Origin: Macropodus opercularis
Lineage: Eukaryota > Chordata > Actinopteri > Anabantiformes > Osphronemidae
Reading direction: 5' to 3'
DNA length: 64,000 nt
Assembly (NCBI GenBank): GCA_030770545.1
Contig: CM061091.1
Span: 14,688,501-14,752,500 of the forward strand
Translations under genes and position numbers: made by a program
Shown: positions 25,174 through 40,100 of the stretch, piece after piece
Numbering within the stretch: position 1 is the stretch's first letter
Layout: each line of letters begins with the position of its first letter
The notes under the pieces: model-generated
Databases searched by the model: none
What the model was told of the DNA's origin: nothing
The model's input: the letters and a program-made list of their open reading frames with translations, nothing else

Positions 25174-28100
25174 CCTTTGCAGCGAGATGAAATCGTGAAC
25201 ACTCTCCCACTGAATCACAGCATAAGCACGTGCAGATGTGAAATGAGTGATGCTGAGCCTTTGAAAAACTATCCAATGCAGCATAAACCGCTGACTGCAC
25301 AAGTCTTTCAGACTGTTCAAACATGTGGTCAATTAATTTTGATGCGACAGCTACTCCACAGCTGGCGCTGAAACATGGTCCATTCCGGAAGATGTAGCCT
25401 GAATGAATTTTATTTAATAAACTCCATTCATTCATTCTTTGAGAGTATCAGGGTTTTATTAAAATTCTATTGGTGTAGGTTGTAATATACAATTAAGCAA
25501 ATCAGCTGTACAATAACAGATATTCTAATCAAATGTTAATGCAAAGTGCAATGAGCTGCAAATGAATGTTTACAGACTAGTAGCAGACAAACAAATGCTC
25601 AATGCTGTAATATTTAGTTGTGTCATATTTCAGCCTGCTCCATCTCAGCTTTTTCACACTGATTCCACTATAAAAGTGACACACGTGCTATATTGTATGA
25701 ATGAACACTTTCGACAGTTCAGGTTGAATTTAGTTTGTATCAGTTTAGATGTCGGTTCTTTGCTGCACTTGAACCTTTTTAATTAGGGTCACTTTGCTCT
25801 TGTAGTTGTGCGCAGTGAGACTGGCTCCTGTATTAGTACATGCGGTTGCTGAAACATCTGGCTTTACATCCCTCATCTCCATTTAAATAGCGTGGTTTAA
25901 ACATTACATGTGATGATAAGCGTGCTTGGGGGAAATTGTGATGTTTTCTCCCTTTATTCCAACAATAATTTACATATTACATTTGAGTGGTTCCACTCAA
26001 GATGAAATGAAACAACCCTGATGCCGACCAGTCACACGGCTTCATTATCTGTTCACTTAAAACCCCCGAAGGAAAAGCAGCACCTGCTCATCGCTGAACC
26101 TGTGTGCGAAAGAATAAACACAAGCTAAAGTTCCCCTGACAGCATCGTATGCGGGAATAATAGCAAATGACAAACTTGACACTTGTGCTTTTGCCCACTG
26201 CAGCAGATGCAGAGATAAAAGACACACAGCAGGTATAACTATAAATAAAATGCGCCTCTCACATCTTTCCAGCCTCATACATTTTAAATGGCAGGTCTTC
26301 TGGTAAGTGTTTTTTTTTTTTACACACCTACAGTATATGCACATAGTTATATAAAGCGTTATTGACCTATGCACTGGGTGAAGAAGATGTACTTATATCT
26401 GGTTACATCCTGCGTGCCCTCCGCGCCGTAAAATGCTCTCTGGTGTACAGACTGCACTTTACTTTCATACATCAGTAGAATCTGATTTACACTTCAAAGC
26501 AACACAGCGAGGGAGGAAGAGGAAGAGAGATGGAAGGAAAGAGAATGAGTGGCCCCTGGCTTGGTTTGGATTTGATTTTCATTAAGCAAGAGAATAAAGT
26601 AAAATCAATTAAAGTGTGAGTCTCCGTTCCCTCTGCAGGTCTCTGCAGGTTACTGTGCCTTTGCCATCAGGGCGAGCAGGGAGGCGCTTTCTGCACCCAG
26701 CTGCTGAGTTACAGGAACAGCTTTGATTAGGAACTTGATCTCTAGCTTCCAATCACACTGTGACTTCTATTTTATTTCTTTTCATTTTCTCCGTTGCTCA
26801 GAGGAGAGACATAAGCAACTAACCTTTGCTTCTGCTGCAGCTGCAAAGTGAGAGCGCACGCTTTCAGTTATTAGACACAGCTAGTAGGAAGCGGGGCGCT
26901 CTGCTCGCTTTGTTCACATAAAACACAACTAAGAGTAAACTTCGAGATACGGAGATAAGGTTCTGCATCTAAAATAGCTCCGTCCTTATTCTAATTGCTC
27001 AAAATAGCAGGCGTCATTTATTTTACACTAAACTGGATCATGAGCACACACACCGCTGTCTCTTACCATACACTGATAACTGGCTAATTACTGCATTTTT
27101 ATGTCTCCCTTATGCTACATCATCCTTTAATATACAGGCATTTTTTATCACACCTGACCATATATTGATACGTCCGCATACATGCCCAGCTGTGCTTTTG
27201 GTATTTACAGAGGAATAAAACATCTCCTGCACATGCTTGCACAGCTCCATTAATTTTAATTAGTGTCCAGTTTTGAATTTATGATCACAGAGGTTGTAAC
27301 AGCAGTGATTCAAGCCCTGTCTTTCATTTGTCTTCATTATGAGGTTGAACTGGTGGAATAAGACGACGCGTCAAACGGCAGTGGCGTCTGTGTGGCCTGC
27401 TCAGGCATTCAACGCTTTCAGACTTTCGTTCTTACTGTCACTATTAGTTTTCACAGTGTTACGTGCAAGAGAAATCACACGCAAAGTGATAGAATTGTAT
27501 TTTTAGCCTTCAGTCGTTTTGTTGAAATAAAAATTAAATGACGTCTCACTAAATGATGTTATTTCAAACCTGCTGATGATGTCAGGCCAACAAAACAATA
27601 AAAGTTGTTTTGTTTTTTTCCCCAAAGTACTACAGTATATTAAATCAAACATTTTGGATGGGGAACAAGCAGAACACACACATAACATTAACATCGCCTC
27701 AGTTATGAGCTCTAACGTTCTTCTCCTCTAGTATGACAGGGAAGAAGTATTTGAAGTAATCGAATTTTACTGGCGTTTAGCGCAGCAGTGAAGTAAACAT
27801 TTTAAAGTTTGGCTGACTGAACTGCAGTTGCTTCTTTTTATAGCGCAAGGTCGCGATAAATAAAAAAGAAACGGCAAACATCTGTTACGAGTCAGACTTA
27901 AAGTCCAAAGCATCACACGCTTCTACACTGTAGCACACAACCTTCCTAGAGATATGCATGAATACATTTAGAGAAATGGAAAAGCTGCTTGAAATGTTTA
28001 TCAAATGTGGAACAACAATAATAAGAATCCAACATCACACTTCAATAAAGGTTACAGCATGTACTGTACCTGTGCTGCACACTGCCTAAAATAAGAGATA

Positions 28101-31100
28101 TCTACCCTTCTTCTGTATTGTGTGTCTATTATGACTATCAAATATATTTTCTATACGCTGTTTCTATCCTGGACCTAATTAGTTTCAAAAGATTCAGCTT
28201 TCCAGTAATGACCGTATGAAAAGACGCTTTTTCACTCACATGCTGCTAGATCAGATTACCACTTCCCTGAACTGGAGACCTTTCCTTTCAAGAGCCTCAA
28301 AGCACTTTCTGGAGACATTGTTGGCTCATTAATGCTAAAATAGATCAGTCCAAGAAAAACACGTATGATATTACAGGAGCGGAGATGGTGGAGCCACGAA
28401 AGCATCTATTGTAGACACGCTCACTGATATTGTCCTTGAGGCAGTCGGAGCAATAAAATAAAATTGGCTCCGTCAAACAACAGGCTCAAATCTCTATGCC
28501 TGTGATTGGAAATGGGACGTAATGGTGCCTGCTTTGTGTACACGCTGAGCTGGCTAAATAGTTTCTCCTCATGAGCTCCCTGCTGCGTGGCGACGGGTGT
28601 TACACAGCTTGAGCGCATTCAGTGGCATCATCAATGAAACCTGCAGCTCCCAGGCCCAGCTCTATTTAACAAGCCCAGTTGTAGTAAAGTGCCCATCTTT
28701 TCCCGCTTTGTGATCAGAGAGCTAATGGCCTCTACAGGAAGGAGTCAGAGGCATTTTCCTCCTTCTATTCCCGTGACCAATCAGTGGAATCGCTACAATC
28801 TCTCCCTCAGTTAAACTCACGGAGCTGATGCTGGCGACAGGTGACGGATTCATTTTGAGACTAAATTAAATATAGTCTCTTTATGCACAGTTGGACAAGT
28901 AGAAGATATTTGGGCTGTTAATAGAATTTACCTGTTCAATTGAAAAAAATAGGAAACCTGTTTATCACTGAAGAACCTTCACACAGCTTGTGCATATATT
29001 CCACAAGCAGCTGCTACTTTATTTGTATTATTGTTAGAGCAGACGTAATCAATATTTTTATATTACTTTGCAGTTTCCCTCAGCTCTGAAACGTTTGTAG
29101 CTCATTGAAGTTTTCTACTGTTCAAGGTTTAATTTTCTGCTCACAGGCACATTTCTGAGCTCCTTTTGTTTAACGTTTCCACCTTTCATTTTAGTGTAGC
29201 TACTGTTTTGGCTACATGGTGCTTTTTCTTTGGTGAGTTCTATGGACGTACAGTCAACCTTGGTTGTTGAGCCAAAGCAATCATGGTGGAAAACTCTATT
29301 ATGCCTTTTTTGCTACTGATGCATCTGGATATACGTAGCCATGGCAACACGTGGTTGTTTTTATAAAATAATCAATTATCTCAATCACCATTAAAAGACT
29401 CTGCGTTAAGCATCATTTACTGGTTTCTGCTTCTAAAACTGAGACTGACACTGCAAAACAACTGTCCACACTCCCCCAGAACCACAGAACCACCAACTCG
29501 CATGCTAATAGCAGCTCCCAGCCCACAGTGTTATGTTTATATGTAGAATTGTGTGGTTATGATGAATGCAGTATTTTAATCATTTTTTCTCTAAGGCTTT
29601 CATGCTTTTATATTCAGGGTCCCTCTTCTGCTTGTGCCCATTTACTGTATGATGCCGTTCTAATGATAGTTACTGTAATTAACTATTTCACAGTTAACTA
29701 GAAAATGCGTCCGTGTGAATACACCATAACTAAGCAGCACCGCTGATATTTATGAAGTCAGACAGTTGTAAAGGTGGTAAATAAAGCTGAAACAAATGAG
29801 TACGTTCTGATGATGTTGTCAGTTGTCAGGTCTTTGTGTGATTATTTGCTGTGGTGAACACGTTCATTGTGTATTAATCTGTCACCAAGTGGCTGTGGAC
29901 AGTGACCTTGAGGAGTGGCTCTTATCAACCTGATTAATTCATTACTGTTCCTCCAAGTCCCATAAATCAACGTGTCACTCTGCAGCTAACAACAGATGTA
30001 GAGGACAGTAGACAATCTATTATGCTCGTGTATAAGTGCTGATACCGAGCGTTATTATGCTGCTGTGGATGGGCAGACACGGGAGCCTGATAAGCAGGAT
30101 TTTCAGCTTCCTTCAGCTACATAATTTGCTGAGGGGTGATTGTACAGTGATTGCTGCCTAAAATCTAATGTAAAAAAAAATCAGGAGATAAAAACTAACT
30201 CTTAACTGATGTGTAGTGGCTGTGTCCTGCATCTATGCATCGAGTAACGAGTTTTAATGCTGGAAAGTATCTCTATGTGCGCAACTTCACTGTCAAAGAG
30301 CATCTTATCGAGTCTCACGTTACCTGTGTTTCAGTGAACACCGATACTCCTCAGGGGCTGCTCATGCAGTTTGCTACCGCCCAGTAGCCTGTTTCTGACC
30401 TAGCAGTGTTTTGTTCAGGTGCAGACCTCTCTGAACCCCCAGTCTCACTTACCTGGCTGCAGCCTCACCCACTCACCCGCTCTAATCCTCTAAGTGTAGG
30501 GTATTAAGGCTCAGCGCCTTAACAAAGGATGTCCTTTAAGCGTTGTGCTGAATGACTGCAGTTCAGGATGTGATTTTCACCATGTAAAGGTTGTTGGAAA
30601 AATCATGTAATGCTCTCAGCACCCGAACAACAAAACCAGCAAATGGCCCACATCTTTTTTCTATGCATGCACGGTGGATATTTGAGTAACTGAGATAAAT
30701 GCGTGTTTGCATCTCTCACTTTTTATGTTGTTAGCAGAACCGTAGCATTAACACAAAGCTCGTCATTCCATTTCCTTCAACCTGTGTCCTCTAATTTCTA
30801 CTAGTTTATTTCTCTTCAGCTGAACTAATTCATAGTGGAAGCAAAAAAAGGTTTGTTTGTTTGTAGCTGTTTTAATGAGGAAATGAGAGCACAGAGGAGA
30901 GCACTGATCTGATGGAGGAGCAAACACAACAGTTGTCTGCCTACACTGGTAATGATTGCGTTGCCGGCTGGCTACCCTCCACATAACGGGCTTAGTCAAT
31001 CATACAGTAGATGCAGAACTCACATTGTCGAACTTTTCTGTTCATGCATCCATTCCTGTCACAACACATTTGTAATACTTCATTTCACATATGCATTACC

Positions 31101-34100
31101 TTAAAATGTACCGTGTTCTATAAATGTGCAGCTACACTGTTGCTTGTTTGAAATCAGCAACACATTCACTTATGTCAGTGTGATCTAGGTTTTCCAGGAC
31201 ATCACGTTACCTTATTCAGACTGTACCAAAATGCTCATGTCATTTGTATTCATATGTTGCCGCATCAAGAGCACACAGGTGTAGAGCGGTTGTTTAAAGG
31301 CATCTGTTGACGCCTCAGGTCCCATAATCTAAATGGCGAGAGTTTCGGACGACCTGAGGTTTCCCCTGGTGATGTACGGCAAAGGCCCTGTTGATTAACA
31401 CTTAACGTTCATTCTGACACCTAAATGAAAGAGGGACGGTTCGACCAAGAAAGAAAACAAGCAGCTGAAATGCTTCGAAAAACATTGTTGAAACAACAGT
31501 CACACAGTGCAGCAGTGTGCGACTCGCTGGTGTTGTTATCTACACTGAATTCATAACCCAAACTATTAAATAAAATACTGGCTTTATCCTAAACAAACAA
31601 GATATTTTTGACTTACTTGTTTAAAAGACGTCATGTACAAAAGCAGTCTGGCCTAAGACAGAACCCTGAGGGAGGCTACGCGCTGACAAGCCGGACTACA
31701 TGTCAGATACTGCTCTTCCTGTCATACGTCTAATCTACAAAGGCCTTCCTGACCTGCATTCTTGTTTGTTCTTGTTTTCCAAGGCCCACCATCCCTTCCC
31801 CTCCTCTCGTCTCTGTCTTCCATCCTCTCACTTTCCTCTCTGATCTTTCGTCCTCTTGGGGTTCTGAGATCCCAGAAGACCTGGAGTTTTTCTGGAGCTC
31901 TTCCTGTGTTGCACCCATCACCCTACTCCACCATTAATGTTTGGTAATCAGTACTCAAAGAAGGCACTTTCATCAGACTCACTGGTTTGGTTCTTTTTCC
32001 TAAAGTATTACTAAACATTACTGGTCAGGGAAATGATTCCGTAAGGTCACTGTGTTCCTCATACAGCAGTGATAAAACAGACAGTAAACAGTATTTTTAG
32101 ACCCAAAGGGCTTCTAATAACTTCATAATACTGCATGCCACATTACACTGCAGCTGCTGTTGTAGCCTGTAAACAAAGCAATAACATTAAAAGTGAATGA
32201 TATTCCAGTAAATCCACCACACGATTCATGCTACGCGTCAGTTCAGTAGAGGTTGTTCCATATGTGAGGACAAAGAATTGATTGTTTTGTTCCCCAACTT
32301 TTACAGCACACGTGTCCTGAAGCAAAGTCATTTTTCGTCATCTGTATCCTCAGGAGAAATAACAAATAGAGGACATACTGTCTTGATTGTTTGTTAGTCT
32401 CTGTATGTTGAATATCAACATTATTATCAAAAAAACAACATCTAAATCGCTGGTATTATGGATGAAAGAGTCAAAATATCCAGTCCTTCTGTAAGTAAAC
32501 GTTCTTGTAAAAAATGTGTTGTTTGCCACTAAAGGCCCCTCCAGGATTCATTTAAAAACGTGCCAGCATCATTTTTAAACTACAAACAGGAAGGGAAGTG
32601 AAAAGAGATAATTTCGAAGTCAAGTCATCTGCTGTTTCTCGACATCTGTCTTACACCAACTGGCTAACTATGCAAAACCTTGGTGATATAATGTTTCATG
32701 CATGGTATGCGTCTGGTCTACAAATCACATCAATCAGCTTGTACATCTGCTTCTCTGCTTGAAACGTGTCATCTGCTAAGTGAGAAAGAAACTAAGATGA
32801 ATTAATGACGATTTGCAACTGTGACAGCTAAAGATTAGTCTTCTTTCCTTAAAGTTCCTTCGTTGTGATTCTGAACTTTTTACTAATTTTAAAGTACAAA
32901 TTTCTGAATTTTTGTTTATTTAGATTATTTTACATCCTAAAAATCCCTCAACTACAAAAATCATGTCATAAATGAAATCACAATAAGCTACTGGGTTCAA
33001 TGTTCCTTCTTGCCATCGTCAGCAACTTTACTATTCACTGTAGCAGCAGAACTTGATTGCTTTTCCTATTTACAATACTGCTCTCCCTGAAGCTATTGTT
33101 CTTCTTTTTCGCCTGCTCTGTATTTAGAAGCCAAATAATTGAGACTTATTCCCTCTAATACCTCATTTGTTCCCTGCAGCCCAGCCACCGTCATGTAGTG
33201 GGGGTGTAGGCAGTGTTGTATACCGCATGTCCTTGTTTATATCGGCTTCAAAATAAATAAAACAATGCATTCACTTCCCACTTTCATTCAATCTCAGGAA
33301 AGTGTTGTTCTCTCCGTGGGTCATCCAAAATCAAGGAGCCTTTCCTTCATTCAGAGCTACACTGTAAACATGCTGCCACAGAGCACATCCACCTGCCTCC
33401 GTGAAAGAGGCAGAGAGATGTTTCAAAATAATATTTTACATGCTGATAACCACATTTGCTTATCTTACATGATTATGAATGTATGTGCTTTTTTATGTCA
33501 CAGATAGATGCATAAATCCAGCAGGCTCTGGTATTAAAGGCATGGTAAATATCCATAAAATAAACAAATTACGATGCACATCACTGACAGGGTGGAGTCA
33601 ATTTGCCACCGTTGCTGCACGTGCTTCTTGTGTGTGATTACAAAGCAGAAACTACGAACGTCACATCATATTGTAACAACATTAGTCATTAACCAAATTC
33701 TATTGTAATAGTTGTTTCATGTGCAAATGTGGTTATGCCTCTTGCTTTTTTTATAAACAGTTCAAAACCATGCCAGTGATTTGAAGCGACATCAGGAGCT
33801 TTCCTTCCATCATCTGTCTGTCTGTGGAGGTGGAGACCCATCTCGAGCAATTTGAACAGACACATGAAAGGCGCAGAGGTTGGTATTTGCTATCATTCAT
33901 GTGGAACATCTTGTAAAATTCATTTTTTTTCCAAGTGTGCCTGCTGTTTTGAGAGGAAAATATAGCACCACTGGGTGAAGAAGGTGTTCTTAATATCATG
34001 CACACTGAGTTCACAGCAGCGGCATGAAAATGAAGTCTGAAATTCTCGCCAATTCCTGGACACCGGCAGCGCCCGGCACAGAGGCCTGAGAGAGCTTTAA

Positions 34101-37100
34101 ATTATCAGTACACCAAAGTTCTTTCTCCCTGCTTGAATGAGAGGATCTACTGAGGCAGGACATTCCTTTTTCCACTGAAGAGACTTCTAATTCGTTTGCT
34201 TAATTGCATTGAGGGGGTTTCTATTGTTCATTTTTTATCTGCCAGCTTTTTTCTCCCAAACCACTTTCCGTTCTCTCACGGCTCCCAAACTGACAGCACA
34301 CGGTGTCTGAGTCTGGACAATTTACCTCAATAAACTTAATTAATTTGAGGAAACAAATGACTGTGTGAAAATTAACAGTATTTTCAGCCAACTGGAAAAA
34401 CACATTTGACTTAAGCCTGCACTGTAAAAGGTTTGAGTGACTCAGCAATCGTAACTAAACGATGGTAATTAATGTGGCTGTTTTATGTATAATGTACATT
34501 TATACTTTATTTCCAGCTTCGGTGGTTTAGATTATACGAATTTCAAAATAAATGTGCAAATACGCGTTATAATGCCTCTTTATTGTCTTTGGCCGTCATC
34601 TCATTCCGTCTCAAATGGGAGCAAGTGAACTTCATTCATTAAATAAGCTCTACTGTAAACATTAATTTCGCCTCAACACTCAACGTAACAATTACCTGAA
34701 TATGTACGACAAAACACATCGATTGCAGAATCGATGGGAACTTAGCCTTCAGGAGACAGGGTTGGAAAAATGTTCCTCTGGACCAATCGTTGGAAAACAA
34801 CAACTGAGCTAAAAAACCCTGCTGCACACGGGGCAGGTTGTGAAAACAGTAGTGTATGATGAACACATAACCTTGTAGCCACGTTGCTGGACTGTAACTG
34901 TGCCAGAAAACACTTTTCGATTTGTGTACTGACATCTACAGTTTGGCATTTTCTACATTAATACTGTATGTGTTTCAACCATTTCGTTAGAGGTGCTGCA
35001 GTATTTTATCAGTATAAAAGCAGGAGGTCACGTGTCACCTGTCAGTTCAACAGATGTGTCTACTGTACTCACGCTTCCAGTTTCTCACACTGTGGCAGAC
35101 ACAAAGAAATCATTGTGCTCCAGCCTTATGCTTTATATAATGAAAATAAACCTGTCTCTCAAGGTTCAGCAACTTTTGAAACCATCCTGAATTGTCTTCT
35201 TAATTGATGTTGGTGTGGTTTCCCAGGTCTAGTCTTGACACCTAATCAATGACATTTATTGCGGCGAGCAGAGAGTAGAGAAAGTCAAGAACATATACTA
35301 CTATAACACTATACAGTACGTTACTTATTTGCAGTGGTTATTATGAATCTACTGTATGAAACACAGTCTATAATCCTTCAGTTGGTGTGTGAGGCCCTAT
35401 TTCATGTTTTTGCTTTCTGCCCCAGCAGGAATAGTCATATGGAGCTGTTGTTCAGCTTTACTCCTGCCACAGTGAAATAAGCAGAACCCGAGCCGTGCAG
35501 GCGAGATGTATAGTTAGTGTCGGACAGATTGTTTGGGTATGATGCTTTATTTCAATATATCACTCCAGCTTTTCTGAAACGTGATGCATTCTAATTCCCC
35601 TGGCAGGGGAGAGGTTTATCTTCTGTGCGCTGTGAATTAGGTTCCAGGAATTATCAGCATTTACTGAATGACAAATAATTGTAGAAGAATAAATGTATTA
35701 CAGTATGTCCACCCTCTGGCTCCTCAAGTGCCACAGTGAGATTCACAACTTTAGTTTTATTATGCATGTTATTTTAAGATGGTTCTGGCCAACACTCGTT
35801 TCAAATATGAGGCCAAAACAGTAGGACCATCTTATAATATAATGCTCTGCCATTGTCCTGCAGCCACAATGGCCTCAGTAATAAACATAGTAGAATCATC
35901 ATTTTTCTGAGAGCTTAAACTTTGAAACATAACCCTGCAAAAGCAGATTCACAGTAGAGCTGCTGCGTTGGATTGAACAGGACATGTCTGATAAAGTCGT
36001 GCTCCTCACAGCAACGGGTCCGTTCTTCCTGTTAGCGGTTGTATGTGAGTGTCATGAAAGCATATGTTCTCGTACCTGACTGACGGGAAAAATAACTGTT
36101 TGTCAAGCCCTGCGAAGAGAAAGCTGGATATCTGTACCGGCTCTTATGTTTTCAATCCAATCCCGCCTGCTCTAACCTGTTGTTTTTATTATACTATGTT
36201 TACTTCATCATCCATCATCCACTGTGGAGGAAGATATTCATGTGGATACTCTAGTCAACTCTTTTCACTCCCTGGGAATTACCTCCCCAGACTCTTCATC
36301 AGGTGACTGACACTGAGCTGCCTTTCGAAACACTGTCAGAGGAGCAAACAGGTTGAGTCTCACCGGAGCAGAAACCATGGACGTCTGCTCTGTCTCTTCT
36401 CAGCCTTTTCCCAGTGACCAGCAGAGCAGCAATGAAGACATACAGTACAGTAGCACAGATTCCTAGACACGATCCTCTCTGAACCCAGAGAAACGTACAA
36501 GTTAAACAGAACCAAAAGATAGATGTGATAATACACAACCAGCAGACTGAGAACATAACCAGGGAGAGCTGGGCTTATGTTGTATTAACTGATCATACAT
36601 AATGTTCATATACGGGTTGTGCTGGTCTCACCTACTGTGGAGCAGCGCAGAGCATGTGGGATATAACAGTTCAATAATCTTCATCGCGCTCCAAAGTGGA
36701 TGCGTTTTGTCAGATATATTGAAAGACAGTGGTCAAATTATTTTGACCCCATGCAGCTACAATGTGCCGGTTTCACCGTGGAGGACACACAGCATCATCA
36801 AATGAACTGTGCTCGTCCTCAGCAGGAAGACGAATGCGCTCTTTCTTGAACCTGCCACTGGCAAAATCATTATTTCTAAATTGGAGGGTTGATGCTTTTG
36901 AAAGGGTGAATGTGCCCAGAATAGTCCAGGACTATCTAAACTTTTCTGATTTAGTTCTAAATTTTCATCTGGTAGGATGACCCTCCGGAGAAAAACAAAT
37001 GCGTTGTCGCGTCTGTTATGGGGTCATTGGTCATGAGGCATGCTTTAATTCTAAGGTGAAGTTGATGTATAGTACATTATTTTATTATCCTGCACACTTA

Positions 37101-40100
37101 ACCTCACAATTCAGAGTAACGTTCCATCTAGAAAGTACAGGGGCATGGTTTTCAGAAAATATTCTTACAGAGAATAGACTAGATTTACTTACTTAATGTT
37201 TCTCTGCAAGCATCATTCATGGCTCCATTACATAACGGAAGAGCTTCTCAGGCTTTTTTGAACACTGGACTGGACTCACTTCTATGTTTGTTTTCAAGAT
37301 GCTCATATGGTTTATATTTCATCAAGTCATTATCTGGCAGGTGCAATGTAATCTGCAGGCAATCTGGTAGATCTACCATCGCTTCTCTATGTCTGTCTCT
37401 CCTTATTAATTAGTTTACTCAGAGTTTGTTGGCACGTTGAGGAAAGCAGTATCTATATTAACGTATTGTCGCAGTAATGGGAGGCTTATGAGCTGTGGAA
37501 ATTAGCCACTAAAGCGGCTGAGGTTTCCATACGGCAAACCACTTTGTCAATTATCTTAAATATCTATTTACTTGCCTACCTGTGTCTGATCAGGTTATTG
37601 GTCTATGGTGCCACAATTGGGAAATGTGTTTCACTACAGAGCATATGACACGCAAGCCTGGCACGAAGCTGCCGGAACAGTGGAGGCTGTCCACGTACAT
37701 AACCGCCACGTCGCCATGCTCCAACGTGTTATGACAAACTTAAGCTTAGGAGACACAATTAGGAGAAGGCAGCAGCAGCCTGTTATCGGTTGGAGGGAGA
37801 GCAGACTGACAGCTACGGAGAAGCGAAGCAGCATTGAAGATCAGCTTTGTCAGGAAGATGGGGACGCAGCTATGTCGTCGCTCCAGAGCCCTCGCTCTGT
37901 GCTTTTTATTTCCAGGTCAGCATATGATATAAGCAGGGAGCCAAAGCGCCTAAAGAGGGCCAACTTAACACAGCGTGATTTGTCCTGTCTTATCCAGAGA
38001 GATAGGAGCAGAAGGGCTTTGAGCACAAGCCCTCACAGATGTACCTCTTGAAAAGAAAAAGAAGCTATTCCAGTTGTGAGGCAGGGAGGAAAAAGCATAA
38101 TCCTGCATTAAAATGTTATACAGAATAAAAAATATTCATATAAAGTTTGAATAGTTTTACTCTCAATCTGTCTGTTTCTCCTCTGGACATTTAATAATTT
38201 CATGCACAAGTAAAACATATGTGTGTGCGTCATATTTACGGGGATTTGGATGAAAACACATTGACAGAAAACACACTAAAGGACATTTTATTATTATTTC
38301 AGTATTACATTTACTAAGTATGTAGGTGTAACTATCGTGGCTGTACAAGCATATCGGAGATCTATCTATCTTCTCCATGTTTCTCCACCTTCCTCCATCT
38401 GTAATTCAGTCTCACTGCAAACAAAAACAGCAGGTGCGATGCGTGTAATCACTGCAATTACACCTATCAATGCGCTTTATTTAAATGTGTCCACACCCAA
38501 TTTTTATTTTTTTTGCATCAGCAGCTGAGCCATTTTGAACTAGTTCTCCTTAAATGTGTCATTTGTACTGTAGGCTGCTGTGAATAGTCCTCTGTACAGG
38601 AACACACGATACCAACACGAACAATCTGATCTGCATCGTGTTGCACCTGCACTGAATAAGATGGAGGTGAGAACAGGTGAAAGCCCTTCTGGGTATGGTA
38701 ATAAGGGAGAGATGTGAGCCTGATAAAGACACAGAGACGACATTGTGCGCAGAAAAAGTTGAGTTTAAGGTCAGTGGGGCGGTTTTGCTGGGGGCTGTTG
38801 TTTATTGTGACATCGACCGAGACGGTTTCTACATATTATAAACCAAAAACAGTCAGTGTGACAGTACTTTCACACTTAATATGACACCGAGTGGGAAGAA
38901 ACTCGTTAAAATATTCACTCTCATGTTCTGCAGACTGTGGGCTGTGATGAAATATCTGCAGTTACAGTAAATAAAACTAGATAACATATTTCAGTGTCCT
39001 GTGGTACGTGCTTTTCTGTCCTCGTACCTAAATGTTTTGTTCATGTATTCTACTAAATCTGTTCCAAGGTTACATACTTTACCAAATGAATATAAGTACC
39101 AGTTACAGTAAATATTAATTTACAGCCCTGGTGTTTGTAAACAAAAGAAAAAGAAATTTATGAGAAATCAAAAAGCTTATCTTCCTTTCACAAGTTCAAC
39201 TTTTCACTGCAAGTAGAAACATCAAGAAGCTTAGCGGAGAAAGAACTTTGGGGGATGGAGGCCTCAAGGATTAGATGTGACATTAAGATTTTGTTTTCAA
39301 GGGCCTTTCTCACGAAGCGGGATTAGTGGGTTACCAAGCTAAAGTTGAGCTTAGCCCCAGCTTTCCTGTCTCACACGACAATGACTCAGTTGGAAGCTAA
39401 GCTAACCTGCTCACGCTGTGGGGATCAAAAACGCCATGAACTCTGCGGAGCCCCGTCGGTGCGAGGCATGAAGGGAAAAATGATGACGCGTCGTCAGAAA
39501 TATAAACGTTTCTTCACATCTACAAAAGGAAAGTTGTACTTTCTGGGTTTATTTACTTCCGGAGAGCGAGGGAAGCGATAGATTGCACTCACGATCGCGT
39601 CAGGGGACACAAAGCAAAGCAAACTTTTTGAATTGAAAATCCTTTTGTCTGTGTCAGCGTGAAGGCTTCGTACTGTGTTAATGAAAAAAATCCCCACATT
39701 GTTTTAATGACCTGGCAGAGATAAGCCTATTTACTCACAAATGCTGTTTTTCCTCCAGCTATGTTTTTGGAGCTTGGCAGCAGCCGGTGTTGCGTCTTCC
39801 TGTTGTGATTTGGTGTTGCTCATTTTTATTCATTATGATCATTTGTTCATTTTTACAGACAGACACTGTGCTACTGATCCACTTATTTCCCTTGGGTCCA
39901 GTATTTACTGGGTCTCAGTTTTCAGTCACCACTATCACACAAATACCCAAACTTTTCTGAACTTGTTTTATGAAATGGTCCATAAAGCATCTGTGTATCA
40001 TTTCATCAGACTTCGTTTTTACTGTTATAGGCTTGGCTCGTTCTCGCCTCCATACAGATTTCCACTCTGCTGCAAAACTCTGCTGCATTTATTGAATCTA

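Noticed and set aside
31610..31935. C/T-rich stretch with phrases resembling dispersed fish repeats (CAGAACCCTGAGGGAGGC, CCTGGAGTTTTTCTGGAGCT)
   Set aside because: Resemblance too vague to name a family; needs a repeat library.
37605..38051. 148-codon frame starting with ATG, rich in R, Q and S
   Set aside because: No family resemblance and no supporting transcription signals; treated as chance.
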